A stretch of 64,000 nucleotides of DNA from Gemmatimonadota bacterium (GTDB taxonomy: Bacteria > JBHIER01 > G020348925). The translations under genes were made by a program, and so were the position numbers. The notes beneath the pieces are model-generated. The model saw only the letters and a program-made list of their open reading frames with translations, was not told the DNA's origin and did not search any database. This document shows, in pieces, positions 38,702 to 47,181 of the stretch. The stretch's first letter is position 1, and each line of letters opens with the position of its first letter. The stretch covers positions 2,572,614 to 2,636,613 of the forward strand of contig CP070758.1 of the NCBI GenBank assembly GCA_020348925.1. The letters are read 5' to 3'.

Positions 38702-40438
38702 TTAGGGACAGTCATCCAGTCCCAGAATGAGGTTCACGATTTTCACGGCATCCAGGATATTGACAACACCGTCGCCGTCACAATTGCCCGAGGGTCCGTT
38801 ACAATCGATTCTCAGGGATTGATCCGGTTCAGGTTCGTGTAATTCGAGAATCGTGTTTATGACGAAGAGGGCGTCCATGATGTCGACGACGCAATCGTGA
38901 TTCGCATCGCCTTTTATGTTTTCACAGACGGTGATCGTCAGGGCGTCAGTATCTTTTGCCAGAGGGTCGGATTGAGCGGTGGCCGTGAGCGTGACCGTGT
39001 TCACCATTCCCTCCGTGGCAGTTGTAGGAATAAGACACATGATCTCAAGGGTGGTATCCGTGCATGCCTGAAGAGAGAGCGCAAATGAGTCGGGATTCAA
39101 AGTCCAACCTCGAGTATCTGTCGCTGTCACCTCGTATGTGAATGTCCGGGCCTCGGGATTCGTAATGGCGAAGGAAGGGAAGAGAGTATCTCCGATTGAT
39201 CCCCCTAAAGTGGAAACAGCCAGGACTGAGACTTCGGGAGGGTGGATGGATTCGGGAATTTCCCGGGTGATACAATGGATGGCGCCGCCGAAGCGTGGGG
39301 CGAAGTGGAGACAGCTGATGGGAATAATCTCATAATCCGGTAGAGCCGTTTGATACGTCGCAAGTGCTTCTGAGTCGGTGGGACTGTCGTACACCGGCAC
39401 AAAGACCTGCTTGTCGAGGATGAGTGAATTCACATATGTGCAATAACTTGAAACCGAATTCACTTTGTACATGGGAACGCGAAGGACGTCAAATGTGCTT
39501 CCAGTGTAAGTCTTCAGCGTGCTGAAAATAGTGGCAGCATTTTCCAGGAGAGCGTACTCCACAGCCTCGGTATCCATAAATTTTGCCACTAAAACTGTGT
39601 TGGCATTTAAAAATTTGGCCCACATGTCAATATGGGCAAGATTTGCGCATTCCTCAAACACCTGAAAAACGAGGAACCGGTCACAACCGAAGTACGTTGC
39701 CATCAAAGAATCTGCCTGTTCAGAGGTTAACTCTGGATTTTTGTTGTGAAAGTAGTCTGTGGAAACAAGTAATCCCTTGCCGTCCGTCATAAAATTTCCC
39801 CCGTCGTATTTAAAATCGAAATCGTAGCAATCGAAGCAGTAGTGTTGGCAAAAAAAGGGAGGAAGACCGTCAGATGCAGTTAATCTTTCGATATATTTTG
39901 TATCAATTCCCACCAAACGGTCGTCTGAATCATAGACGAAAAAGGGTCCGCAGTCCCGCATCCAGAATAGATTACTTGAATACGTGAAAAATGAGATATT
40001 ATCCAAAGCGCAATGCTCATTGATAAGCAGACTCTCGACGGTATTGAAATTCTGTTCATTGCGCACACCAATGAATATCGTGTTTTCAGGATCGATGTGT
40101 TGGACCATCGATAATAGAATTCTGTCCAATACTCCAGCAAATTCATGATCCCAGTAAATGAGGACGCCCTGGCAGGGCTCGAACTCGGCCGGAGTTCGGA
40201 CGGGTGAAGAAGGTGGCTGTTGAATGCCCTCGAATTCAACCGTCATCGGGGTAATAGGAAATTCTCTGTTCAAAAATTCTTTCAACCAGGGCAGAGCTTC
40301 GAGTTCGATGTGTTTGTAGCCTGTTGTTTCTGTTGCAGTTGAGGATACCGTGGTGCTTACAAGCGGGTCGGGAGAAACGTATACTGAGCTGAGTATGATC
40401 AAACACACCACGGTATTTCGAGCGGATCTGGGAATCAT
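38702..40438 (-). CDS. Secreted peptidylarginine/agmatine deiminase-family protein with dockerin
   Basis: 578 aa from the ATG at 40438, chosen for the upstream GAGGAGGA and the signal peptide beginning MIPRSARNTV. The catalytic domain (about 60-400) matches the PAD_porph family: FWMRDCGP, KYDGGNF, His269 and Asp271 in HIDMW, and nucleophile Cys389 in GGAIHC. The His-x-Asp spacing is that of Porphyromonas gingivalis PPAD. Secretion and the dockerin favour a protein or peptide substrate over free agmatine, but that is inference. An Ig-like domain (about 400-500) precedes an unusual dockerin with four Cys (NHDC, IDC, GNC, DDC) and a GPSG insert in the second calcium loop. There is no amidotransferase-like module. 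It is convergent with the C25 peptidase. Confidence 0.88.
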   Translation of the reverse strand: MIPRSARNTVVCLIILSSVYVSPDPLVSTTVSSTATETTGYKHIELEALPWLKEFLNREFPITPMTVEFEGIQQPPSSPVRTPAEFEPCQGVLIYWDHEFAGVLDRILLSMVQHIDPENTIFIGVRNEQNFNTVESLLINEHCALDNISFFTYSSNLFWMRDCGPFFVYDSDDRLVGIDTKYIERLTASDGLPPFFCQHYCFDCYDFDFKYDGGNFMTDGKGLLVSTDYFHNKNPELTSEQADSLMATYFGCDRFLVFQVFEECANLAHIDMWAKFLNANTVLVAKFMDTEAVEYALLENAATIFSTLKTYTGSTFDVLRVPMYKVNSVSSYCTYVNSLILDKQVFVPVYDSPTDSEALATYQTALPDYEIIPISCLHFAPRFGGAIHCITREIPESIHPPEVSVLAVSTLGGSIGDTLFPSFAITNPEARTFTYEVTATDTRGWTLNPDSFALSLQACTDTTLEIMCLIPTTATEGMVNTVTLTATAQSDPLAKDTDALTITVCENIKGDANHDCVVDIMDALFVINTILELHEPEPDQSLRIDCNGPSGNCDGDGVVNILDAVKIVNLILGLDDCP

Positions 40439-40758
40439 TTTTCCTTGTCCTCCTCGGTTCCCTATTGTGGACATAATCCTGACTGCATGCGACCGTTCCC
40501 TATGATGAGATGGGATTTTTGTCTCAGACACAGGTCCTTTGGAAGCAGCCAACAGTTCTGATTGATATGAAACCTCATGGGTATATTTTTTAATGTCTCG
40601 AATAGGTTCGACACACTCCGTGGGATCATAGTTTCATTGGGCTCACAGACATGATTTTTTTCGAGCACTTTCTTTCATTTTATCTCAAAAAATTCGTGCC
40701 AAGTTTTCTTTTGAGTATTAAATTAGGTTCAATGATCCATTTATGAAAGGAGGAAAGA
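40439..40758. other. Divergent intergenic region
   Basis: 320 bp between the deiminase (minus) and the SH3b operon (plus) with no reading frame I can support. It must hold promoters for both directions, but I see no -35/-10 pair good enough to name. AAAGGAGG at about 40745-40752 is the ribosome binding site of the next gene. Confidence 0.5.
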
Positions 40759-41226
40759 ATGAAAAAAATATATTTATGTCTACTATTGCTGATCGGGAGC
40801 TTGCTCTGGGCTCAAACCCTCACCATCAAGGTGAAGGAGACGCGGGTTCGCTCCTCGCCCAAGTTCTATGCGAAGTCTATCTATCGTGCGAACCGAGGCG
40901 ATACACTGGAAAAGATGGGGGAGCAGAAAGGATGGTATGAGGTGAAGATACCCAGTGGTGATGTCGGATGGGTTCATTCGAGCGCGGTGGAGACCAAGAA
41001 GCTGAAACTCGATTCCGGCGAGTGGGTCGAAACCGAGGCGACTCCAGAAGAAGTTGCGCTTGCGGGAAAGGGATTCAACATGGAAGTTGAAGCCGAATAC
41101 AAAAGAAACCATCCTGATCTCGATTTCACATGGGTCGACAGAATGGAGAGCATCGAGATATCGGAGGAGGAAATGGTGGCTTTTCTGAAAAAAGGAAAGC
41201 TTGGCGAATATGGAGGGGAGCAATGA
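40759..41226 (+). CDS. Exported SH3b-domain protein
   Basis: 155 aa. The signal peptide (about 1-19, ending LLWAQ) is followed by a bacterial SH3 domain (about 20-85; motifs TRVRSSP, GDTLEKM, WYEVKI, GWVHSSAVE) and a charged C-terminal region with no known fold. SH3b domains usually bind peptidoglycan or peptides in the periplasm. The start is behind AAAGGAGG. Its TGA overlaps the ATG of the next gene (ATGA), so the two are translationally coupled. It is the first gene of a five-gene + strand operon. Confidence 0.88.
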   Translation: MKKIYLCLLLLIGSLLWAQTLTIKVKETRVRSSPKFYAKSIYRANRGDTLEKMGEQKGWYEVKIPSGDVGWVHSSAVETKKLKLDSGEWVETEATPEEVALAGKGFNMEVEAEYKRNHPDLDFTWVDRMESIEISEEEMVAFLKKGKLGEYGGEQ

Positions 41227-42113
41227 AAAGGCTCATTCTTCTCTTTTTGGGATTATGTCTCCTCGGATGTAAGGCCGCCGGTCAATTTGCCGAGCGGGGT
41301 CTGGGTGAAATAGTGGGCGAGGAGAAAGCGGAATCGATTATAAAGGTGGCCGAGGCGGCGCGGAAGGGGTTTGAGGACCTGACCCCGCAGGAGGAGTACT
41401 ATATCGGAAGAGCCGTGTCAGCGAACATTCTTCAAAAGTACACCGTCTACGAAAACGAACGCTTCACATGCTATGTAAATAAAGTGGGGATGACGGTCGC
41501 CTGGGCTTCGGATCGACCTGAAACCTACGGTGGATATCATTATCTCGTTTTGGATACAACGGATCCCTTGGCCTATTCTGCACCCGGCGGGTTCATCTTT
41601 GTCAGCCGGGGGCTTGTGGCCCTGATGAAGAATGAGGAGGAACTGGCTGGTGTTCTCGCCCACGAAGTGGCCCACGTTAGTCAAAAACACGGTCTGAGTG
41701 CCATCAAGCAATCCCGACTCATGGATGCCTTTTCCATCCTTGTTGCCGAGGGAAAGAAATATTCGTCGGATGAGGTGAAAAAATTGGCCAAGATCTACGA
41801 GGGAACGCTGGATGATATCGTCACAATGCTCGTCGAAAAGGGGTACAGCCGGAAGCAGGAGAGTGAAGCTGATCAATTCGGTGTTTTGTACGCTTTCGGG
41901 GCAGGATACGATCCGAAGGGTCTCACTTCCTTCTTAGACATATTACAGAAGTATGAGAAGGAAACCTCCGAGATAGGTTTGATCAAAAGCCATCCGGATC
42001 CAGGTGGTCGGGGTGCCGCACTCAAGCAGTATATGCAGCAGGAAGACATGGGCGGAAGAACCGAACAGGTCAGAACATCGAGATTCGAACTGATGAAAAA
42101 AATGGTGGGATAG
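41223..42113 (+). CDS. M48 family metalloprotease lipoprotein
   Basis: 296 aa from the ATG at 41223, which overlaps the previous stop. The lipoprotein signal ends in LLGC (Cys about 17), so it is membrane-anchored facing the periplasm. The zinc motif is HEVAH (His147, Glu148, His151) and the third ligand Glu lies in ESEADQFG. This is the BepA/YfgC/LoiP-like group that clears misfolded outer-membrane proteins. No TPR domain is present; the protein ends shortly after the catalytic domain (about 50-285). Confidence 0.9.
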   Translation: MKRLILLFLGLCLLGCKAAGQFAERGLGEIVGEEKAESIIKVAEAARKGFEDLTPQEEYYIGRAVSANILQKYTVYENERFTCYVNKVGMTVAWASDRPETYGGYHYLVLDTTDPLAYSAPGGFIFVSRGLVALMKNEEELAGVLAHEVAHVSQKHGLSAIKQSRLMDAFSILVAEGKKYSSDEVKKLAKIYEGTLDDIVTMLVEKGYSRKQESEADQFGVLYAFGAGYDPKGLTSFLDILQKYEKETSEIGLIKSHPDPGGRGAALKQYMQQEDMGGRTEQVRTSRFELMKKMVG

Positions 42114-42122
42114 AGACGCCTC

Positions 42123-43618
42123 ATGGAAAATATAGCTTTAGGGATCATCTGTGCTCTCCTGTTCCTGGGGGTGACGGAATTCGTCCTCATGAAACTGAGA
42201 CGCTTCGGATTCATCAAGAAGATCACGCCAGCGGTCACTCTGCTTCTTTTCTATTTCGCCTACCTCATTCTCGAAATCTTCTACCCTGTTCCTATGGGTC
42301 CGAAGCTGTCCCGATCCGTCGAAGCCCTGGCCCTGTTTCTGGGGCTGTTTACGCTGATCCTCGTTTTCGAGACGATTATTGTCGATTATGCCTACCCCTT
42401 GCGAAAAAAGACCCCGCCGCCTTCCCTGCTCAGAGATATCATTCGCTGGGTCTTGGTGATCGTCATTCTCTTTGCTCTGTTCCAGAATATCCTGAACATC
42501 GACGTCAGTTCGATTGTCTTTACCTCCGCCGCTGTCACCATCGTCGTGGGGCTGGCCCTTCAGGATCTCCTCGGAAACCTGTTTGCCGGGATTACCCTGA
42601 ATATGAGCCGACCGTTTAAAATTGGTGACTGGCTATTGATCGGATCCTGTGAGGGGCAGGTGGTGAATATGACATGGAGAGAGACCGGATTGAAAACCCT
42701 GGATGCCGACTATGTGATCATTCCCAATTCCACGGTTTCCAAGGAGATACTCATCAACTGCTCTTCTCCAGATAAGCTCGACGCCCGCCACATCAAAGTA
42801 GGTGTGAGCTACGAGGCTCCGCCGAATACGGTCAAGGATGTCATGGCCGAGGCCGCGCTGCAATCAAAAGGTGTCCTGGCGCAGCCGGCCCCTGAAGTGT
42901 GGCTGGTCGATTTCGGTGATTTTGCCATTACCTATGAATTGAAATTCTGGATTGACGATTATGAGTTCCACAATCAGATCGAGGATGAGGTCCACACGCG
43001 GATCTGGTATGCCTTCAGACGACACGGGATTCATATTCCTTTTCCCATCAGGAACATTTACATGCGGAGGGTCCCCAGGGAAGAGGAAGCGGTGGTTCGG
43101 GAGCGGGACATCGCCGAGAAGGTTTCGGCCATGCGCCCAATCGAAATTCTGCAACCCCTGAGCGACGAGGAGCTGCTGCTCCTAGCCTCGAAGGTCAGAA
43201 AACAGCACTTCGGAAGGAAAGAGGTGCTCGTCAGACAAGGGGAAGAAGGTGATTCCTTCTTCATCATCATGAGTGGTCGGTGGCCGTGTCGGCTCAGGAC
43301 GTACACGGGCGGAGTACCATCATCGCCCACCTTGAAAAAGGCGACTTCTTCGGGGAGGGTTCTCTGCTAACGGGCGAACCACGATCAGCCACAGTTACGG
43401 TTATCCAGGATACGAAGGTTATTATTGTTGATAAGTTCAGTTTCTCAGAAATCTTAAAGCAAAATCCGTCTATTGCCGAGAGCCTCTCCCATATTCTTGA
43501 ACAGAGGCTAAAAGAGCTCGCTGAGAAGAAAGCTGTCTCAGAGGAAGCGGCCGGCAAAGAACCTGTTGAACCGTTTACGGTACTGCTCAATAAGATAAAA
43601 AATTTCTTCGGGATATAA
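42123..43618 (+). CDS. MscS-family channel with C-terminal cyclic-nucleotide-binding domain, frameshifted
   Basis: About 498 aa if one base is restored. Four to five membrane segments (about 5-160), the pore helix GLALQDLLGNLFAG, and the MscS beta domain (about 165-225). A cyclic-nucleotide-binding domain then starts near residue 335. At about 43277-43280 the frame breaks inside the cNMP domain (FFIIMSG | VAVSAQDV): the upstream frame runs to a stop at 43370, while the correct continuation runs 43280-43618. One missing base explains it. The phosphate-binding cassette lies after the break (FGEGSLLTGEPRSATV) with its Arg intact. Architecture matches bacterial cyclic-nucleotide-gated (bCNG) channels. 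It lies 22 bp upstream of a nucleotide cyclase gene, fitting that role. Lesion or sequencing error cannot be told apart here. Confidence 0.85.
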
Positions 43619-43640
43619 ACCAATTTCCTGTCTGTTCTCT

Positions 43641-45782
43641 ATGCGTCTTCAACCTGTTTTGAAACATTCAGTTGGTCGCGGAGTAGGGGTGGGTCTCTGT
43701 GTCACCCTGGCCATCGTTCTTTTTCACTCCACGGGTCTCTTCGAACCTTTCGAATTGAAGACGTTGGACTGGCGATTCAAGGTGCTTGCTTCGCCCGAGA
43801 AAGCATCGGACGACATCGTGATCGTCGCCGTTGATCAGAAGAGTCTCGATTATTACGAGGAGATGGAATCGCTTCCCTGGCCGTGGCCGAGAGGATTGTA
43901 TGAGGCCGTCATCGAATTCGTTAACAGGGGCGGTGCTCAAGTTGTCCTTTTCGATATACTCTTCACCGAGAGATCCGGATTTGGCTATGAGGATGACGAA
44001 CATTTCACCGAGGCGGTGAAGAATGGAAGGAATGTCTATATGCCTTTCTTTCTGAGCCAGAAGGATCGTTCCGTGGACGAAACGTTGAAAGAGATGCTGC
44101 TGACAGAGAGATCGCTCGAGATGCACGACGCATCGCAGATTCGCTGGTGGACGGCTCAGTCCGTTGTACTTCCTCTTGATGCATTGATCGAAAATGCTCA
44201 GGGACTGGGAAATGTTATGATGGTACCTGATGCTGATGGCGTCTACAGACGAGTTCCACTTTTCTTCAAATATGAGAATCGTTACTTTCCATCGCTGCCT
44301 TTGGCAGCCATACAAGACATACTCGGCGTCGGGCAAGTTACCGTTGACAATTCGAACACGCTTCACCTTGGTCCCAGGAGTGTGCCTCTCCAGGACGATG
44401 GCACCATGCTGCTGAAATATCATGGGGGTGCTGCGACGTATGCGTATTATTCCATCGCCAGTGTCATCCAGTCTTACGTAAGACTCGAGGCAGGGGAGAG
44501 ACCGATTATTGAGCCCGAGGAGTTCAAGGATAAGATTGTGTTCGTCGGTTTGATTGCTCCCGGTCTGTTTGACCTCAAACCGACCCCCCTCAGTTCCGTC
44601 TATCCCGGAGTTGAAGTCCATGCAACGGCGACCGATAATATTCTGAACGGAGATTTCCTGACACGGCTTCCTGTCTTCACGCTCTTTCTATTTATCTTTG
44701 TGTTCAATATTCTTTGTGGTATAGGCGTTTCCTCCTTTGACACACTGAGAGTATCCATACCTCTTCTCTGCGTTTTTCTTGTCGTCCCGTTCCTCTGCGC
44801 ACTTCTTTTTTTTCAGGGGAACCTCTGGTTCGATTTCGTGACGCCGGAGGTGGGTGTGCTTGTGACCTTTGCACTCACATCGGTTGTGAGTTATGCGACG
44901 GAGGGAAAGCAGAGAAAATTTATAAAGAGCGCTTTTAAATACTATCTCAGTCCTGCCGTCATCGATAAACTTCTGAAGAATCCGGAGAGCTTGAAATTGG
45001 GAGGTGAGAAAAAGGAAATGACTGTTCTTTTTTCAGATATAGCAGGATTCACAACCATTTCAGAACAGCTTGATCCGGAACAACTCGCTCAGTTGCTCAA
45101 CGAGTATCTCTCCCGGATGACAGATGTTATCCTTTCCTACGGTGGGACCGTGGATAAGTATGAGGGTGATGCGATCATGGCTTTCTGGGGTGCTCCCTTG
45201 CCCCAGACGGACCACGCCCTCCGGGCCTGTTTGGCAGCACTTGAATGCCGATCGGCATTGGAAGATGTATGCGAAGAATTTCAACGGAAGGGGTGGCCGC
45301 GGTTACAAGCGAGGATTGGCATGAACACCGGGGATATGATCGTTGGGAACATGGGATCGAGAGAACGGTTTGACTATACTGTTATTGGCGATGAGGTCAA
45401 TCTCGGCTCGCGGCTTGAGGGGGCGAATAAAGAGTATGGCACGTGGATCATGATATCTGAAAGTACCTGTAAGTGTGTCCAAGATGAGGTTGAGGCCAGA
45501 GAACTTGACTTGATTCGAGTCAAAGGGAAGGAGAGTCCCGTTCGAGTATATGAACTCTTAGCGAGAAAGGGTCAACTTCCTGAAGAGAACGTGGACTGTG
45601 TTCACATGTTTGCGAAAGGACTCGCACTCTACCGAGAGCGGAAATGGGACAAGGCTCTTGAGATTTTTGAAGAGATTCAGGACGATCCCCCGTCTGCTGT
45701 GTTTCGAAGCCGATGCGTGGAATTCCTGAACGCACCACCATCTGAGGATTGGGACGGTGTGTATATCATGAGAACGAAATAA
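43641..45782 (+). CDS. CHASE2-domain class III adenylate/guanylate cyclase
   Basis: 713 aa. N-terminal membrane segment (about 10-30), extracytoplasmic CHASE2 sensor (about 35-335), three membrane segments (about 340-425), and a cytoplasmic class III cyclase domain (about 455-635). Metal-binding Asp466 is in FSDIAGF and Asp510 in KYEGDAIMAFW; the transition-state Asn and Arg lie in GDEVNLGSRLEG. The purine-selecting Lys (before YEGD) and Asp (IGDEVN) are those of adenylate cyclases, so cAMP is the expected product. A short TPR-like tail follows. It sits between the cNMP-gated channel gene and an MBL hydrolase gene on the same strand, forming a likely second-messenger unit. Confidence 0.92.
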   Translation: MRLQPVLKHSVGRGVGVGLCVTLAIVLFHSTGLFEPFELKTLDWRFKVLASPEKASDDIVIVAVDQKSLDYYEEMESLPWPWPRGLYEAVIEFVNRGGAQVVLFDILFTERSGFGYEDDEHFTEAVKNGRNVYMPFFLSQKDRSVDETLKEMLLTERSLEMHDASQIRWWTAQSVVLPLDALIENAQGLGNVMMVPDADGVYRRVPLFFKYENRYFPSLPLAAIQDILGVGQVTVDNSNTLHLGPRSVPLQDDGTMLLKYHGGAATYAYYSIASVIQSYVRLEAGERPIIEPEEFKDKIVFVGLIAPGLFDLKPTPLSSVYPGVEVHATATDNILNGDFLTRLPVFTLFLFIFVFNILCGIGVSSFDTLRVSIPLLCVFLVVPFLCALLFFQGNLWFDFVTPEVGVLVTFALTSVVSYATEGKQRKFIKSAFKYYLSPAVIDKLLKNPESLKLGGEKKEMTVLFSDIAGFTTISEQLDPEQLAQLLNEYLSRMTDVILSYGGTVDKYEGDAIMAFWGAPLPQTDHALRACLAALECRSALEDVCEEFQRKGWPRLQARIGMNTGDMIVGNMGSRERFDYTVIGDEVNLGSRLEGANKEYGTWIMISESTCKCVQDEVEARELDLIRVKGKESPVRVYELLARKGQLPEENVDCVHMFAKGLALYRERKWDKALEIFEEIQDDPPSAVFRSRCVEFLNAPPSEDWDGVYIMRTK

Positions 45783-45814
45783 TCTCAAATCCATATTCTT
45801 ACATATAAGACGGT

Positions 45815-46666
45815 ATGCACATGAAAGTACGGTTCTGGGGGACAAGGGGATCTATACCAACACCGGGGGAGACGTTTTTGAAATACGGTGGAAATACACC
45901 GTGCCTGGAAATTACTTTCGATAAGAGTGATGATATTTTCATCTTAGACGCCGGTACCGGCATCAGGCAATTGGGCCTCGAGGTGATGAATCGATATGAC
46001 AGGATGAAAATCCACCTGTTTCTGACCCACTTCCACTGGGACCATCTCCAAGGTATTCCTTTTTTTGCCCCTCTCTATTCTGAAAAGTGTGAATGCACGT
46101 TTATCGGGTGCGATACTGTGGAGGGGAATCTGAAGAAGAGGTTGCACGATTCAGTGTGTCCGCCATATTTCCCTGTAGATTTTGATGTGTTCAAAGCAAA
46201 GATGAACTTCATTGATCAATGTGAAGGTGACCTCAATATTGGTGACATTAACATTAGTGTGACCGAGGTGAATCATCCCGGAGGAGCTATTGCTTTCAAA
46301 ATCAATGAGACCGAAAAAAGTTTAATTTATATGACGGATAATGAGCTAGATTTTTCTGGGAATAATAAAGATTCTCGGGAGAAGCTTGTCGATTTCTGTG
46401 AAGAGGTTGATCTATTCATCCACGATGCTCAGTACACATCTGACGAATACAGGAGTAAGAAAGGGTGGGGACATTCCTCGCATGTCGAAGCGGTCAATTT
46501 TGCTCTGGCTTGCGGGGCGAAGCGACTGACTCTTTTCCATCATGACCCGGAGCATAATGATAAAAAAATAGATGATATCGTCGCAGAGTGTCACACCCTC
46601 CTTTCCCAGCACACTGCTTCCATGGAATGCTTCGGTGCCCGAGAAGGTGCAGAATTTACATTATAA
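45815..46666 (+). CDS. MBL-fold metallohydrolase (PhnP/RNase Z-like group)
   Basis: 283 aa. N-terminal WGTRGSIPTPG and the zinc motif THFHWDH (His72, His74, Asp76, His77), then later ligands in EVNHPGG, MTDNE, IHDAQY and FHHDP. This belongs to the phosphoribosyl cyclic phosphodiesterase-like branch, not to antibiotic-hydrolysing lactamases. Members include phosphodiesterases. Its place directly after a cyclase makes hydrolysis of cAMP a fair but unproven guess. There is no signal peptide, so it is cytoplasmic. The start is 45815 or 45821; neither has a strong ribosome binding site. The region 46667-46935 downstream, between convergent genes, shows no gene or clear terminator. Confidence 0.85.
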   Translation: MHMKVRFWGTRGSIPTPGETFLKYGGNTPCLEITFDKSDDIFILDAGTGIRQLGLEVMNRYDRMKIHLFLTHFHWDHLQGIPFFAPLYSEKCECTFIGCDTVEGNLKKRLHDSVCPPYFPVDFDVFKAKMNFIDQCEGDLNIGDINISVTEVNHPGGAIAFKINETEKSLIYMTDNELDFSGNNKDSREKLVDFCEEVDLFIHDAQYTSDEYRSKKGWGHSSHVEAVNFALACGAKRLTLFHHDPEHNDKKIDDIVAECHTLLSQHTASMECFGAREGAEFTL

Positions 46667-46935
46667 TCTGGAAGAGCGTGGGTTTGAAATGAGAGGAGGA
46701 AAATATCCGGAGGAAAAATAACCGCACGTTCGTATCATGAAATGTTATGAGGATCAGACCTTAATTCATTTTCAAATATCAAAGGATGAAAAAAATATGC
46801 TCAATTGTAGCGTGTCTCAAAGTGGGCGACTTTCTAATGTTTTTTTAAGGAAACACAAACACTGACTTATATTGTTGATGCTGATTCCCTTAGAGTCAAA
46901 TAATGTCAATCATTTTGTGATTACAGATCTTGCGA

Positions 46936-47181
46936 TTAATAATCGTAGTAATCCTGCTCGTCCTCGAAGTGGTATCCCTCGTCCTCCGTTTCCCATCGCT
47001 CCTTGATTTTCTTGGTTCGGTGTATTTTTATGAGAAAGGCAAGGATGAAAAGAAGAGCAATTCCAATCCAGAGATAGAAGGAGTTCGTGAAGAGAGAGAT
47101 CCAACCGTATTTGCTCCCGACGTACTTGTACCACCGGCCTTCAAATTCACCGAAGCGGAGACCCAGGACTTCGGTTAAGGC
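46936..47181 (-). other. Orphaned C-terminal tail of the gluzincin, in frame beyond its TGA
   Basis: Reading on from the TGA at 47184-47182 in the same frame gives 81 sense codons to a TAA at 46938-46936. They encode a short amphipathic stretch (LTEVLGLRFGEFEGRW), a transmembrane helix (about 20 residues around IGIALLFILAFLI), a basic stop-transfer (KIHRTKK) and an acidic tail ending in Tyr and Asp. This is the normal ending of peptidase-MA-like membrane proteins. It looks like real coding sequence cut off by a single stop. Confidence 0.8.

Noticed and set aside
38702-40438. Plain agmatine deiminase of polyamine metabolism
   Set aside because: A signal peptide, an Ig-like domain and a dockerin argue for an extracellular protein-directed enzyme, although the catalytic motifs alone do not exclude agmatine.
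45815-46666. Antibiotic-type metallo-beta-lactamase
   Set aside because: The N-terminal WGTRGS motif, the lack of a signal peptide and the spacing of the ligands fit the PhnP/RNase Z-like branch.
46930-47178. 82-codon plus-strand frame with a hydrophobic start
   Set aside because: It is the antisense of the orphaned transmembrane tail of the gluzincin, whose minus-strand reading gives a sensible helix, basic stop-transfer and acidic end.
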